This document shows, piece after piece, positions 44,001 to 55,640 of a stretch of 64,000 bases of DNA. The notes beneath the pieces were generated by a model. The model did no database searches. It had not been told where the DNA came from and was given only the letters and a program-made list of their open reading frames with translations. Numbering within the stretch: position 1 is the first letter of the stretch; the number at the start of each line of letters is the position of its first letter. The translations under genes were made by a program, and so were the position numbers. The stretch is from Papio anubis (taxonomy: Eukaryota; Chordata; Mammalia; Primates; Cercopithecidae): assembly GCF_008728515.1 (NCBI RefSeq), contig NC_044986.1:60253159-60317158 (forward strand). Reading direction: 5' to 3'.

Positions 44001-45133
44001 AGTGCAGAGGAGTGCTCTCCCATGCTAAGTCCACTCCCTTTCAGATCATTAATGGTGAAGTCCTAGTATCAATGGTCACCTCCTGTGTCTGCAATAGTAA
44101 GAGGTCAGCTGCTACTCAAAACCTCATAAAGTTTCTTTGGCATGAATAGCCTCACTTCCTCATATGTAAATTGGAGGCACAGTGGAATTTGCACCATATA
44201 GGTGTTATAACGATATGGACTTTGCAGGGAGAGAAGAAGGAAGAGAGGAGGATACAGAGAATCTAAATAGTGTGAATGGCTCCATTCACATTCCACTCAG
44301 TGAGCATAAACCATGAGGTCGGCATGACGTGGGAGGTATGAATGTGATGTTACTCCAGTGGGTCTCCATTGCTTCAATTGCTGCATCCTATATAGGGTGT
44401 AAGTAGTCCACATAAGCTGTATGATTCTGGTACAGAATTTTATGTGTGCGTGTGCATAAAATGTGCACACATATATTTTCCTAATAATATGGCTCCTTAA
44501 CACAACTAACTCTCTGATTGGATGTTTCATCAAAGAAACAGCCCCCTCTTCTAATACTGTGTCACGCTTATTGAAAGATGGCATTATACTGGTCTTTAAC
44601 AAACTGTCTTTTTGGAGGGTGTTTTCCAAGGTAATTTTGATGATGGGTAATGTCTATCTTTTCCTCTGACATTAGCACATATTCCCCAATGAGAAAGCTC
44701 TGCTGTAAATCCTCCAAGCCAACCAGGGTTATTGTGGGGATCAGGTGAGATAATAGGTATGAAAGAGCTGTGAAAAGGGTAAGGCTGCAGACAGACGCAA
44801 GATGCTGTTGTTAGTAATGACTTCTGATTATAACTTTTCTTTCAGGCTTTGAGTGTATGGATCAAAGTGGAATATTTTGCTTTTATTTTCGTGGACTTGA
44901 TTTTTCAGCCAAAGCTATCAGAATACTCAGTGAAAAGGATTATGAAAGATGTTTAGGGAAAATGGCCACCTTGCCTTCAGGTGGTCATGTCACTGTTACT
45001 AAACAATTGGGATTAGAGACACCTGTGAAGCATTCTGATTAAAGGCCTAGGATAGAGACTGAAAATTTAGCATTTTCAATTAGCTCCACAGGTGCATCTG
45101 ACATTAGAAAAATCAGAAAGCAAGGGAATAAGA

Positions 45134-45164
<31 letters not shown>

Positions 45165-45369
45165 CAATGAGAATCAAAAGGATAAAATATAATTCTTGTA
45201 TGAAACTCCTGAGAAGTCCCTTTTATCATTAACATCTCATTCTAATTCTAGTGCAGAAATGCAATGTTTGAGGCAGACAGTATCTTTTCAGATGATTTAT
45301 CTCAAGGTCTAGGATTTATTACTCATTTACAAATTTCTAGGTCTTAGAGATACTAGTAAGGAGCTTACC
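44001..45369. other. Unassigned, with MIR trace and TG microsatellite
   Basis: 44725-44790 ('gtgaga' and 'taataggtatgaaagagctg') is MIR-like. 45131-45162 is (TG)n. The 110-codon reverse frame at 44297-44629 has no domain. Confidence 0.4.
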
Positions 45370-45480
45370 CCTACCCTGAAAAGGGATGGAGTAGAGAGGT
45401 TATCTCTATCTAGAGACAGTGAGAGCTCCCCTAGGGAAGCTGTGGTTTCTGTTTGAAGGACGAAGACCATACGGGGTGTA
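45370..45480 (+). repeat. Diverged repeat, copy A of a pair
   Basis: 'tctagagacagtgagagctc', 'gaagctgtggtttctgtttg' and 'gaagaccat' match 47315-47410 (copy B) in the same orientation. Confidence 0.6.
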
Positions 45481-46629
45481 AGGAAAATGGCTGTGCTGCA
45501 GCCATGCAGGCATAGGGCAGCAGGCATAGGCCGAGGTAAACAGCCTAGATGACTCAGTGGCATTGGGGCACAAGCGCACCGTCCCATGTCTTATACAATC
45601 ATCGCCATATAGACATAACATAGAGAAGTTCACCAGCTGGCTCTCAGCCACTATTGTTGTGTATAAATGTAACAGTGACACTGTGAAGATGCTGCTGAAA
45701 AAAGCCACGTCTCATTTACCTGCTGTCTCTCGTGTGCTCTTGCAGCTTCCTGGCCCACATCCACCCACTCCCCTTGAACCTCAGCTGGGGCTGGACCTCA
45801 ACAATGATCATGACAAAGGGCAATCTGCAGAAAAGGACCCAAAGGAACACATGACCGAGACTTGCATCACTGCTCCCCTATTTGAAAAATATCAGAAAAT
45901 TGTTATTTGCTAATTTTGGAATTTTTAGTGGTAATTTCAAAGTTCTCTATAGATGAATGCAAAACAAAACAGCAACAGCCCTTTTTCAGAGATGAGCAGG
46001 CTAGTGAGAAAAGTGATTATTTGGATTTGGATGATTTTGGAATTTTCTTATTTTTTTGTATGAGCCTTGTCCTAAATCTTCAGAACTCTGTAAGTTCTGA
46101 AGTTCTAATATTTGACCATTGCAGGTCAATTTTAGGGGTTGGTAGTTTTTAAGGACTTCAGGTAAATTCTGGTCACTAAGTTGAGCTAAGGGTTTAGATC
46201 TATTACTATTAAAAGCTGTTTGTTATCTATTACTCCTCCTTGGTGTAATTCTCTCCTGGATAATTTCTTTCTTGGAAAGAAAATGGATTTTCGAAGAATA
46301 AGGTTTGAACCTCATAGAGATTTTTGTTGGTTTTCAACAATGTTGGCTTAGGAAAAGCCAAACCAAAACCAAAACACAACTTCTAGAGAGCAGGTACTGT
46401 ATTTTGGGGTCATTGTGGAACTGAGCTGAATGAAAGGAGGGTATCCATCATGGAAATGATAATTATAGAGTACTGAAGCCACATTGTGAGGTAAGGGGAA
46501 TACAAGTAACAAATATGAACCAGAAACCCAACCAGGGTGGGAACCAGTGTCAGAAACAAAGGCCACACCAGAGTCAGTGAAACCAGGGTTCCGGCATGCT
46601 TTAGGGCTCACGAGTCCTCTCTAACGAGC
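45481..46629. other. Unassigned non-coding sequence
   Basis: A 118-codon forward frame (45557-45913) has no recognisable domain. It begins just after copy A of the repeat pair, and repeat-derived sequence may explain it. Not called a gene. Confidence 0.4.
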
Positions 46630-46765
46630 TTCACAGAAAGACAGAGCTCGGTCCACATCCTGGCTCTTCTACTTGCTGTGTGCGTATGATTGAGTTACTT
46701 AAGCTCTCTGATCCTCAAAAGCCTTATCTATCAATTATGTTAATTAATAATTAGCATGTATGAGA
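46630..46765 (+). mobile_element. MIR SINE
   Basis: 'tcctggctcttctacttgct', 'gattgagttacttaagctct' and 'taataattagcatgta' fit MIR from the core onward. Confidence 0.6.
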
Positions 46766-47139
46766 GACCTGCTGGTATAATTAACATTCATGTTAATATT
46801 ATTACTATGTGGTCCTCTGCCTCTCCTAATAGGAGACATTGGCCAGTTGTCTTGGGCATGTGGGTGAGGCCAGCCTGAGAGACAGACATGAATCGACTGA
46901 TCACTCTGCTCTTGTTAGAACTGGTTCTCTCACAGGTAACTACTCTACCTCGTCAGTCAAACCCTGGCAGGATCCTTCACATTAGTGAAGCTCGCATGAC
47001 TGCTCCATTTGACTTTGTATCCTCTGCATCAACATCAGCTTGATTTTCTCATTAATGGAGCATTTGCTTAGGAATTATTTTCCAGAGGAATTTAGTTACC
47101 AATCCCCGTTGTGATAGCAAAATCAACAAGGAGCCCCTT

Positions 47140-47620
47140 GAGTCAGTCAGGGTCTCAGCAGGAAACAGATGGTACCTCAAATTGGATAATTTGTAGAGTT
47201 TAATAAAGAAATTATTTAGGAAAGTAGGGCCAAAATGTAGAGAAGCTACTATGGGTAGTGCAGAAGCTGAAGGCTAAACACTGACATGTACTCTTCCCAT
47301 TCCTATCCAGAGAAGAGGGGAGGTGGAGAGGTTGTCAGTGTCTAGAGACAGCGAGCACTCCCCCCGGAGGAGCTGTGGTCTCTGTCTGAAGGATGCAGAC
47401 CATCTGGGGCAACCTGCCAAAAAGAAACTGAAGGAACACAGAACTCAGCCTTGCCTTCTTGCCTCCCTGTGGTCTCCTGATTGTGCTGCCTGTTGGCCAA
47501 ACCCAGTGGAAGGGCAGAGAGCAAAGGAAGTTTTGATGACGATTTGGTCTGTTCAGGTCAGCCTCCTGGGGCACAGATCAGAGTGGGGAAGGGTGCTGAG
47601 TGCAGCTGGGGAGGCAAACA
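47140..47620 (+). repeat. Interspersed repeat, copy B of a pair, family uncertain
   Basis: Starts near 'gagtcagtcagggtctcagc', has 'aagaaattatttaggaaag', then 'tctagagacagcgagcactc' and 'agctgtggtctctgtctgaa'. I recognise it as a common human repeat but cannot name the family. The 125-codon frame 47323-47700 lies mostly within it. Confidence 0.5.
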
Positions 47621-47710
47621 GAAGATCCTCTGCTCACTCTCTTAGAGGCCCTCTGCTGCCAAGTGTCATCATGGTAATTGTGTTGGGGTCTATGAAGTGA
47701 TGTGTGCATG

Positions 47711-47774
<64 letters not shown>
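47711..47774. repeat. Compound TA/TG/TA microsatellite
   Basis: (TA)n, then (TG)n of about 15 units, then (TA)n, running into the T tail of the Alu at 47775. Both lie inside the Alu's TSD. Confidence 0.95.
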
Positions 47775-47791
<17 letters not shown>

Positions 47792-48072
47792 GAGACAGAG
47801 TCTCACTCTGTCACCCAGGCTGGAGTGCAATGGCACAATCTCTACTCACTGCAACCTCCGCCTCCTGGGCTCAAGTGATTCTCCTGCCTCAGCCTCCCAA
47901 GTAGCTGGGATTACAGGCGCCCACCACCACACCCAGCTAATTTTTGTGTTTTTAGTAGAGACAGGGTTTCACCATGTTGGCCAGGCTAGTCTTGAACTCC
48001 TGACCTCAAGTGACTCGCCCACCTAGGCCTCCCAAAGTACTGGGATTACAGGTGTGAGGTACCACGTCTGAC
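47775..48072 (-). mobile_element. AluS SINE
   Basis: Reverse Alu from the T run and 'gagacagagtctcactctg' to 'accacgtctgac'. The TSD is 18 bp with three mismatches: 47701-47718 and 48073-48090. The 101-codon frame at 47721 is Alu-derived. Confidence 0.93.
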
Positions 48073-48129
48073 TGTGTGCGTGACATGTATTATAAAAATA
48101 AATTTACTGAATCCTGAATCACCCCACAG

Positions 48130-48310
48130 AACTTGATGGCACTAATTTAAGAGTCAGGCAGTTCTGTGTTCTCCTCTGGTTCTACCACTTATTATCTCTT
48201 TTACACTCTTACCAAGTCACTTACAATTCTCTCAGCCTCAGTTTCTTCACCTGTAAAATGCGAGTAATGAGACTTCCAGGACAGAGTTATTGCTGTCAGT
48301 GAAATAACAG
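48130..48310 (+). mobile_element. MIR SINE
   Basis: 'gttctaccacttattatctc'-like core, 'ctcagcctcagtttcttcac', 'ctgtaaaatgcgagtaatga' are typical MIR. Confidence 0.8.
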
Positions 48311-49559
48311 AAATGAAAATATATCCAAATATCCATACTGTATACACACCCTATAGAAGATTATACAGAGAGAGACTAGGTTTTGGTCCCCTATTGTCAA
48401 AGAATTATGTTGCATTCTGGGTGAAAAATTGCAATTCCAGTGAGAAAACTAAGACACTTGGAAATCTATGTGGTGTTCTACTAAAATATGACTTTGTTTC
48501 TCACTGGGGAGCCTAAACCTTTCATTTGATGTTAAGATTGCATATTAATTTATACCTATGGAAGTCTTGTATGACATTTCCAAAACTGTCTATAAGATAA
48601 TGGCTCTAAATGGTTTATGACTTTTAAAAAAATCTAATAAATATAGTAACTATGTACCTCAGTGTAATGAAAAAAAGAGATGTGTTGGGATCTATCATTT
48701 CTCATTGAAATGCATTACTGTTCCCCACCAAGCATAAATCTTAGAACTGGAGATCTTCTGTCAGCTCATTTCTTAAAGGAGGGTCCCTGAATGAACAGAC
48801 TACATGAGGCTGTTCTTCACTGGCCCTTCCAGCCCCGGAAGGTCAGAGCACAGCTAAGACTAGAGTCAAATGGCCCAGGCGTAGGGCATTTTGAGGAGAC
48901 ATCACACAGAGGAATTTTCCCTACAGTGTTTAACCTCCTGCACTCTCCTTCCACACAGCGATCCATTCAGCTCTGCCTCCCTTCCCCCAAGTGTGTTCCT
49001 AATTGCCGGTGATGTTATTAAATAAAACATGTGAAGTTGGATTTTTCAAAAAGAAGTTTCTTTCATACAAAAGTCTGAAAATGAAGCCACAGATGAATCC
49101 CAAATTGGGATTATACATACTCAGAGAATGGTAAGGGGAGTACCAAGGGAGAATAGGACACCAAGTAGGAGACAAGAAGAGGAGCAGTTAAAATGTAGGT
49201 ACTAAGACCCCGATCCAAGGGAAAAAGTGCTTCAGGAAACTTAGCTTATTTGGCTGCTAGAGCAGAAGCTGGGCTCAGCTCAAATGCCTAGACCTTTTAG
49301 TGCATCGTTCAACAGCAAAGTTCTCAATCTTTAGAATTTTTTTTTCTTCTACCTTGACCTGCATCTTAGCTAACATTTACATGCTCAGTAGTTTCCACAA
49401 ACATAACCAAGATTTTATGTCAATTCTCACTGCACCGTATCCTTTTCTCTTCCCAAGTTGAAATGCAAAGGAAAGGCATGCCATTATAGGGATAACCATA
49501 ATTCTATTTCAACATATATAAATATTAACAAGTGGGCATGAGCATCCAAAAATACGTTG
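48311..49559. other. Unassigned non-coding sequence
   Basis: AT-rich first half with no named repeat. The 73-codon frame at 48791 has no domain. Confidence 0.45.
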
Positions 49560-50290
49560 GTTTTATCTCAAAACTATATCCAGACTCTAACCACTTATTT
49601 CCACCTCTACAGCAATCACTTTGGCCAGAGCCATGACTCTATCTCACTTGGGTTATTGCAAGAGCCTCCTAACTAGTCTCCCTGCTGCTCTTCCCTTTTG
49701 TCCCTCTAGTTTATTCTAAACACAACAGTCACAGTGGTCCTTTGAAAATGCAAGTGCAAAACTTGTGCCAGTTCTCCATTTCATTCAGAGTAAAAAGCCA
49801 TAACCTTACAAAGATCTATGAGTTCTTCTGTGATCCAGCCTCTTGATAGTCTCATCTCCTACCACTCTCGCATTCACTGTGCTCCAGCCATCCTAGTCTC
49901 CTTCCTGTTCTTCAATTAAGAACGTGCTCACCTTAGGGCCTTTGCACCAGCTCTTCCTCCTATCTGGAAAACTCTTCTCCCATGTGTTTGGATAGGTAAA
50001 TTCCTCACCTCCATCAGGTCTTTAATTGTCACTTTTCCCTCCAGGCCTACCCTGGCCATTCCATTTAAAATAGCAACACATTCCATCCCTGCACCCCAAT
50101 TCCTGATCCTTATCATCCTGTTTGCTTCCCTTTCCCTAGCATAGCATGTATCATTTACCATACTACACATTTAAAAAATTTATTATGCTTATTTTCTTAC
50201 AGTATAAGCTCCATAAGGGCAAGAGTTTTTGCTTGTTTGGTTCATGATTTATTTCAAGCACAAAAAACATGACAAACAATGAATACACAT
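49560..50290 (+). mobile_element. L2 LINE, long 3' fragment
   Basis: About 730 bp from the end of ORF2 into the 3' UTR: 'gcaagagcctcctaactagt', 'cacagtggtcctttgaaaat', 'gggcctttgcaccagctctt', 'cttgtcac'-like region, and 'agtataagctccataagggc'. It is the longest and best-ordered L2 copy in the window. Frames are broken. Confidence 0.9.
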
Positions 50291-50319
50291 TATTGCTTGA
50301 AAGGCATTTTCTAATTTAT

Positions 50320-50480
50320 TCAGCAGGCATAAACTGAGTGTCTACTCTGTGCTTGATATTGTTCTAGATGCCGAGGCAAAAAGATGAACAAAGTCAGGTA
50401 CAATTTCTGTTTTCAGCTAGGTTAGAGCCTGTTGATGAATCCGAAACATTAACCCAAAAATAATGGTGAGTGCTCCACTT
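50320..50480 (+). repeat. Ancient dispersed repeat, 5' part (unassigned family)
   Basis: 'ttcagcaggcataaactgag', 'gatattgttctagatgccga' and 'aaaagatgaacaaagtcagg' fit the family start. Confidence 0.45.
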
Positions 50481-50600
50481 AGCTTTTGTGCTCTTAGTTA
50501 ATTAAGTAACCCGTGTATCCTAGATTCTGAATAAGGGGAGACATCAATCAAGTATTACTGTTGTCAAATAAAAAATAATACAAGTTTGGATATAAGTAAA

Positions 50601-50845
50601 TGTCTTAGTCTGTTCCTGCTGCTATAACACAAAACCTCAGGTTGAGTAATTTCAAACAATAGAAGTTTGCTTTTTAGTTCTAGAGGCTGGAAAGTTCAAG
50701 ATCAAGGCACTGGTAGATTTGGTGCCTGGTGAGGCTCTCTGTTTCAATGATGGCACCTTGTAGCAAGTCTTGAGTTTTTCAGAGAGGAGGAAGAGCTAAG
50801 ACGGTGCCTCTGAAAAGAAGGCGGGGTCTTAAAATGTAACAAGCT
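50601..50845 (-). mobile_element. MST/MLT1-type LTR, 3' part
   Basis: Plus strand reads 'tgtcttagtctgttcctgct', 'ttctagaggctggaaagttc', 'agatcaaggcactggtagat', 'gatggcaccttgtagcaag', the reverse complement of a MaLR LTR 3' half. The 5' half is not recognisable; 50846-51060 is unassigned. Confidence 0.75.
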
Positions 50846-52019
50846 GTTCAGATATCACAATAAGGGAAAAGATAAGGCAAGAAATGTTTGTGGTCAGACA
50901 CGTGGGGCAGGCTGTGGGCCTAAGATGGATCTAAGGAGTTACAGAGAGGGAGTCCTGGGCCCAGTTGACCTAGCTTAAAGTCATGTCAAGCATAAAGTCT
51001 GATGAGCCTTGTCCATGTTCACAAGCAAAAATTAAGGTTTAAACGTAACGAAGTTGATGGCTTTTGCTTCATTCCTTAATGTAGTTGCTCCCTTCGGGGT
51101 CATATTTGCTGCTGTCTTAAGAGTGATGTATTAAAGTAATCAGAAACAGTGAAAATACTAGTTTGCATTTATTACTGTTGACCATTAGGCTAACATAGCA
51201 AAGTCCCTTTAAACCTGTCAATGGATCTCACATGTATACTGTATACCAGGTTGTGTGTGTAGTGATAGGCATATACATCTTCACTGCACCAGAAAAATAA
51301 AAGGCACTCCAGAGAATTCAGCAGTGGAATTGGATTTTGGCAACCATTATGGGAATCCTTTGGCTTTTCAAAATGGCCTCAGTGTTTGCCAACTAATAAT
51401 GCTTTATGCTTGTAATGAACTTTATGCTTTTAACTAAACATTGTTACCAATGCTGTGGTACCACATCCCTGCTGTTAAGCTTGTTTTATTGAGAGGTATA
51501 CTATGCATATAAACACTGTAGGTGAAAGATGAGAAAACACCAATTAATATCAAAATGAATCTGCTCAATGAACTATAAAACTGACAGTTCATTTGGAGCC
51601 CATTAAGACTACTGTAACCTACTACCAAAGAACTGCATTTTTATAGTGAAAAATACTTCTCACAGGAGGCTTTCAACTAAACCACAGTATCTTAGATTTT
51701 ATTTGAGAAAGTCAGTAGCTGTTCCCAACTTTAATCACACATGCTTTGGCCTCCTATAAGTACATCTGGCATTTAGGCTGTGAAATACCCTATGGGGCCT
51801 TGAATTCTCTGACTGAGTTACTGATGAATTCACTGAAATGTGTATCAGTTTTTAAAATAAGTCTGTAAAAAATGTGTCTACATTCCTAGTCATATAGTTG
51901 TTCTGGTTGGAAGAGTATTGCGTAGGCAGGGAGAAAAGTGGAGACAAGGTCAGGGGCAGGAATGAGAGGTGACATTAAGTGTTCCTATTATGGCCCTGTC
52001 ACTTCCTAGGATTCCTGTG
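50846..52019. other. Unassigned non-coding sequence
   Basis: 50846-51060 may be a further LTR fragment but I cannot name it. The rest holds no repeat and no frame above 64 codons. Confidence 0.35.
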
Positions 52020-52200
52020 TTACAGACATCATGACCTTTACACCCCACCACAGGCTTGTGATGGGACAGGGTCCCCATTTGGTAGATATAGAAACAGAGC
52101 CTCAGAGAAGTTAATTAACCTCCCCTAGTCACACAACTAGAAGAGGTAAGATACAGATGGGAACCGAGGTTTGTCTGACTTGGGTCAGGTCTGTCTTATT
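52020..52200 (-). mobile_element. MIR SINE
   Basis: 'ccccatttggtagatataga', 'cagcctcagagaagttaatt'-like order and 'ccgaggtttgtctgacttgg' read as reverse MIR. Confidence 0.75.
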
Positions 52201-52204
52201 TCAC

Positions 52205-52430
52205 CAATTCTAGCTTCAGGGCTGTCTACTTTTGAGTGTAGGATCTTGAGCAAATCACACAGCTGCTTTGGTTTTCTGTTTTCTCTGTTGTAAAATGGAG
52301 ATGATACCACGGATACAATCTGCTTCACAAGGGTGACGTTAAATTAAATCTATGTGAAAGCACACTGAAAAAGCGTTAAGAGCTTTACAAATAGAAGTTA
52401 TTGTTATTATGGAACTGAATGTAATTAGTG
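52205..52430 (+). mobile_element. MIR SINE, opposite orientation to its neighbour
   Basis: 'agcaaatcacacagctgctt', 'tctgttgtaaaatggagatg' and 'aagcgttaagagctttacaa' read as forward MIR to its 3' end. Confidence 0.75.
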
Positions 52431-52734
52431 AGTTCTTTTACCTGCCTGGAATATATTTGCTGTTGTCTTTTGGTTCAGGAACACCACTATAGATGGACTC
52501 TTGGAGGAATACTGCTAGTCACAAAACATTTAGCACCAGCCCAGGAACTTGCCCTAAACACAGGAACAGGACAGAGAGACTCTACGTGCTTGTTGGATGC
52601 ATGAAAAGTATGATATCTCTATGGTCCACTAATTGAACCTATTTCCAAATTAATAGAATTAATGTTTAAGGTAATTTTTTCTTCTTTTTTCTTTCATTTC
52701 ATGCGGGGAGGTGGTGTTTATGATCTTTCAAAAA

Positions 52735-52804
52735 TTACTTGACCACTCTGAACTTGTATTTCCTTATTGGTAGGATAATAGTAATGATATCTACCTCAGA
52801 GTGC
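52735..52804 (+). mobile_element. MIR fragment
   Basis: 'ttgaccactctgaacttgta', 'taggataatagtaatgatat' are a short MIR core. Confidence 0.45.
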
Positions 52805-53400
52805 TTATCTATTCGTTTATTCCACAAATATGCTAAATGCCTACTATACATTGGGCATTGTTTTAGATGCTGGGGAATACAGCAATGAACAAGACAGACA
52901 AAAACCCCGACTCACTTATATCCTAGTGATAGATAACGATAATACATAAATAAGAAAAATAAGTAGAATATAGAATATGGTAGATGGTGGTAAGTGTGAG
53001 GAAGAAAATTAAAAGCAGGAAGGGGAAATGAATTATTTGGGTGTGGTTTGCACTCTTACACATGCTGGCTGAGAAGCTGCTATGGTTTGAATGCGTGTGT
53101 CCCTCCAAAATTCACATGTTGAAGCCTAAGGGCATTAATCCTATTCACAAGGGCTGAGCCCTTTTGACCTAATCGCTTCCCAAAGACCCCACTTTTTAAT
53201 ACCAGCAGTGGTATTTATGGACGGTTTATAAATTACCCAGTGTAAGGTATTTTGTGATAGGAAGAGACTAAGGTATTTTGTTAGCAGAAACAGGCTAACA
53301 CAGAAGGCCTCACAGGAAAGTGGAAAGTGGTAATTAGTCATGACTAAAGTAACTGAGCCAGAGAATCATGTGGCTATCTGGAGATAAAAGCGTACTTCAT
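52805..53400 (+). repeat. Ancient dispersed repeat (unassigned family), split by a MaLR LTR
   Basis: 'ctaaatgcctactatacatt', 'gggcattgttttagatgctg', 'gaatacagcaatgaacaaga' begin the copy, and the family's later part resumes after 53302 ('gaaggcctcacagg', 'atgtggctatctggagata'). The LTR at 53078-53302 lies between. Confidence 0.55.
53078..53302 (+). mobile_element. MST-type LTR with inverted middle
   Basis: The 5' end (53078-53127, 'tgctatggtttgaatgcgtg') and the 3' end (about 53219-53302, 'tataaattacccagtgtaag', ending 'ggctaacaca') are sense. 53128-53204 is the reverse complement of the LTR middle: 'gagcccttttgacctaatcg', 'caaagaccccactttttaat'. The junction AATACCAGCAGTGGTATT is a near palindrome. 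The 3' end also carries a 26-bp tandem duplication ('aaggtatttt' at 53244 and 53270). TSD GAAGC/GAAGG at 53073-53077 and 53303-53307. Confidence 0.85.
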
Positions 53401-55114
53401 GTGCTGTGTGTGAGTGTAGTGCGTATGGGGGAATCACAATTGAAATAACAAATATCACTCATAGCAGGTACTCAATACTTGTTTGCAAACTATGAAGAAA
53501 CAAAAAATATGATGCGTCCACAGATTCTGTAAAGGGAAATATGAATCCAGAAAGAAGGGCTTTACAAATAAAAATGCAAAGCAGAAAATGAAAGCACCAT
53601 TCACCTTAAACCGGCAACACTGAGTGTATGAAGAAATCTTGGTGAAATTTTTATCAATCAGTTGCCAAGAGCCAGCCCGGCCCCTATGCATGCCTGAAGA
53701 CTTCTACTGACTTAGTTATTGTTCATTTGCAGACTAGAATTCAACATGGCCTTGGGTAAATTTTATGAACTGCAGCTCCATTAGAAGTAGCAAGGGGAGA
53801 TAGCTTTTAAGCTTGATGTCAAAGAGGACACGATCCCTCTGTCAGCACTTCCTTTGTAGTTGCCTCTAAAATAGGATATTGAGGTTAATGAACCATTGTT
53901 CTGACCAGTTCTAGCATTCTATGATTCTTTTCAGTGACCTAGGATGACTTTTTACTGGACTCTGAGATAGCAAATAGGTTTTAGCTCTTGTTCCAACTCT
54001 CGTTAGTTGGTAGTGACTGATGGGAGTACAGTTGTGATAAATGCTAAGCCCTATTTGGGCTCATCAGGAAAGAGGGCTGTGATTAATTAGCAATGTCTGC
54101 TATGGTGGTAGAGATGGTGGCTCACATTTTCAGACCCTATACATCTCATGTACACTGTATGAGAAACTGAGCCAAAACATGGGAAACAAAGCGTTTTGCT
54201 ACAGGCTAATGTTTAAAGACCAAACTCCCCTAGATGTGAAATAACAGAGGTGTATGTATTGTAACTTGTTAGGAAGACTCTTCAAGGAGAAACTGAAAGT
54301 CCATCTGACATTTGCAAAGCATCAGAGATTTGAGAATGAACTCTGGTTATGTTAGAAATAGACAGTAAAGTAATGGGAAATGAGGATAGATCAAGCTTTG
54401 ATTTATTTGGCCATTTGATACCACCTTTGACAACTTTGTCTACCTTGACATGTCAATAAAGTTATTAAAATGAAATGTGAAAAAAGTGTAGAGCACTAGA
54501 GCATAACAGAGTCTCATTTTTAAGTCATAGTGCCCAGCCGACCAAGGGAAGCTGAGCCCTAGGCATAGAGTGGCTGCTTTAATTCCAGGCTTGCCATTCT
54601 CCTCTGCTTGACATTTGACAATGTACTTAAAAGTGCTCCTAAGCACATCAAGGGAAATGAATAAGTAAATAATTGGTTGCCCCTTTAAAAATAGAAAATA
54701 TCAGGCTAGGGTTTAATTAGCTGCCATAAATTATTCTCAAGCTAACTGTTCAGAGAAGAGCCACTTTTACCCTTTGTCCCCGAAGAAGGAATATGGTTTA
54801 GGTTATTTAGTTTCACCTTCTAAATAGGAAGTATGAGGTAGTGAGTTTCCCATCACTGAGAATACTAAGGGATAATTTTCTGTACTACTCTGTTGGAGGT
54901 TAGACTAGAAAACTATTGCTAACCTATCTCCAAAGATGCTTTTCTCGAAGCCATTCATGAAAATGTGTTTTTGGCAAGGCTTAGCAAAATGAATAGAGCA
55001 CTCATTCTTTTCTATTTTGAAAAATGTTAGCCGTTTCTGTATAAACCCATTATTCATGTGAAGATAAATAAGACTTATCATGTGGAAATAATGGGGATCC
55101 AGAAGAGAATAATC
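53401..55114. other. Unassigned non-coding sequence
   Basis: No named repeat and no frame above 78 codons. Confidence 0.45.
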
Positions 55115-55640
55115 TAGCTCAGTAAATGTTTATTAACATGGACTATGTGTAAGGCATGGATGGGGCTAGACTCCACGGAAACTGTGATATTAACATCAAC
55201 GTCATCAAACCTAATGAAGGATGACATGGCAGATTTGCAAATAATTATCATGTAGGCAGCAGGTGATATGAGATTTAGAATACAAATAAAATACTGTGGG
55301 CAGATAAAAGAGAGAGGTATTAATTCTACAAAAAGCTAAGAGTGATGGATGACAAGGAGGACAGTCAAGGAAGGTTTCCTAAAAGAAAAGGCATTTGAAC
55401 TGAGATTTCATGAATAGGAGAGGCTTTTACAAGTAGAGCTAGGGAAAGGACAGCTTATGCCCAGGGGACTGTGATGACCAGAGATCAGAGTTTGGAAAGC
55501 AGCAGATACTGTGTGGGAGATGAGACTGGTTTGGGGAACATCATATAGAGAGACTTAAATGCCAGGCAGAGGTGACTGAGATTCTTTCACAGGACTGACA
55601 GTTTTTGAGGCAGGAAGCAGCTAAATGGAACTATGCCAGC
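55115..55640 (+). repeat. Ancient dispersed repeat (unassigned family), longest copy
   Basis: 'gtaaatgtttattaacatgg', 'aggaaggtttcctaaaagaa', 'gcatttgaactgagatttca', 'ggacagcttatgcccagggg' in order. This copy best shows the layout shared by the other copies. Confidence 0.5.

Noticed and set aside
45557..45913. 118-codon forward frame
   Set aside because: No domain, no splice or promoter context, and it lies beside repeat-derived sequence.
47323..47700. 125-codon forward frame
   Set aside because: Mostly within an interspersed repeat copy.
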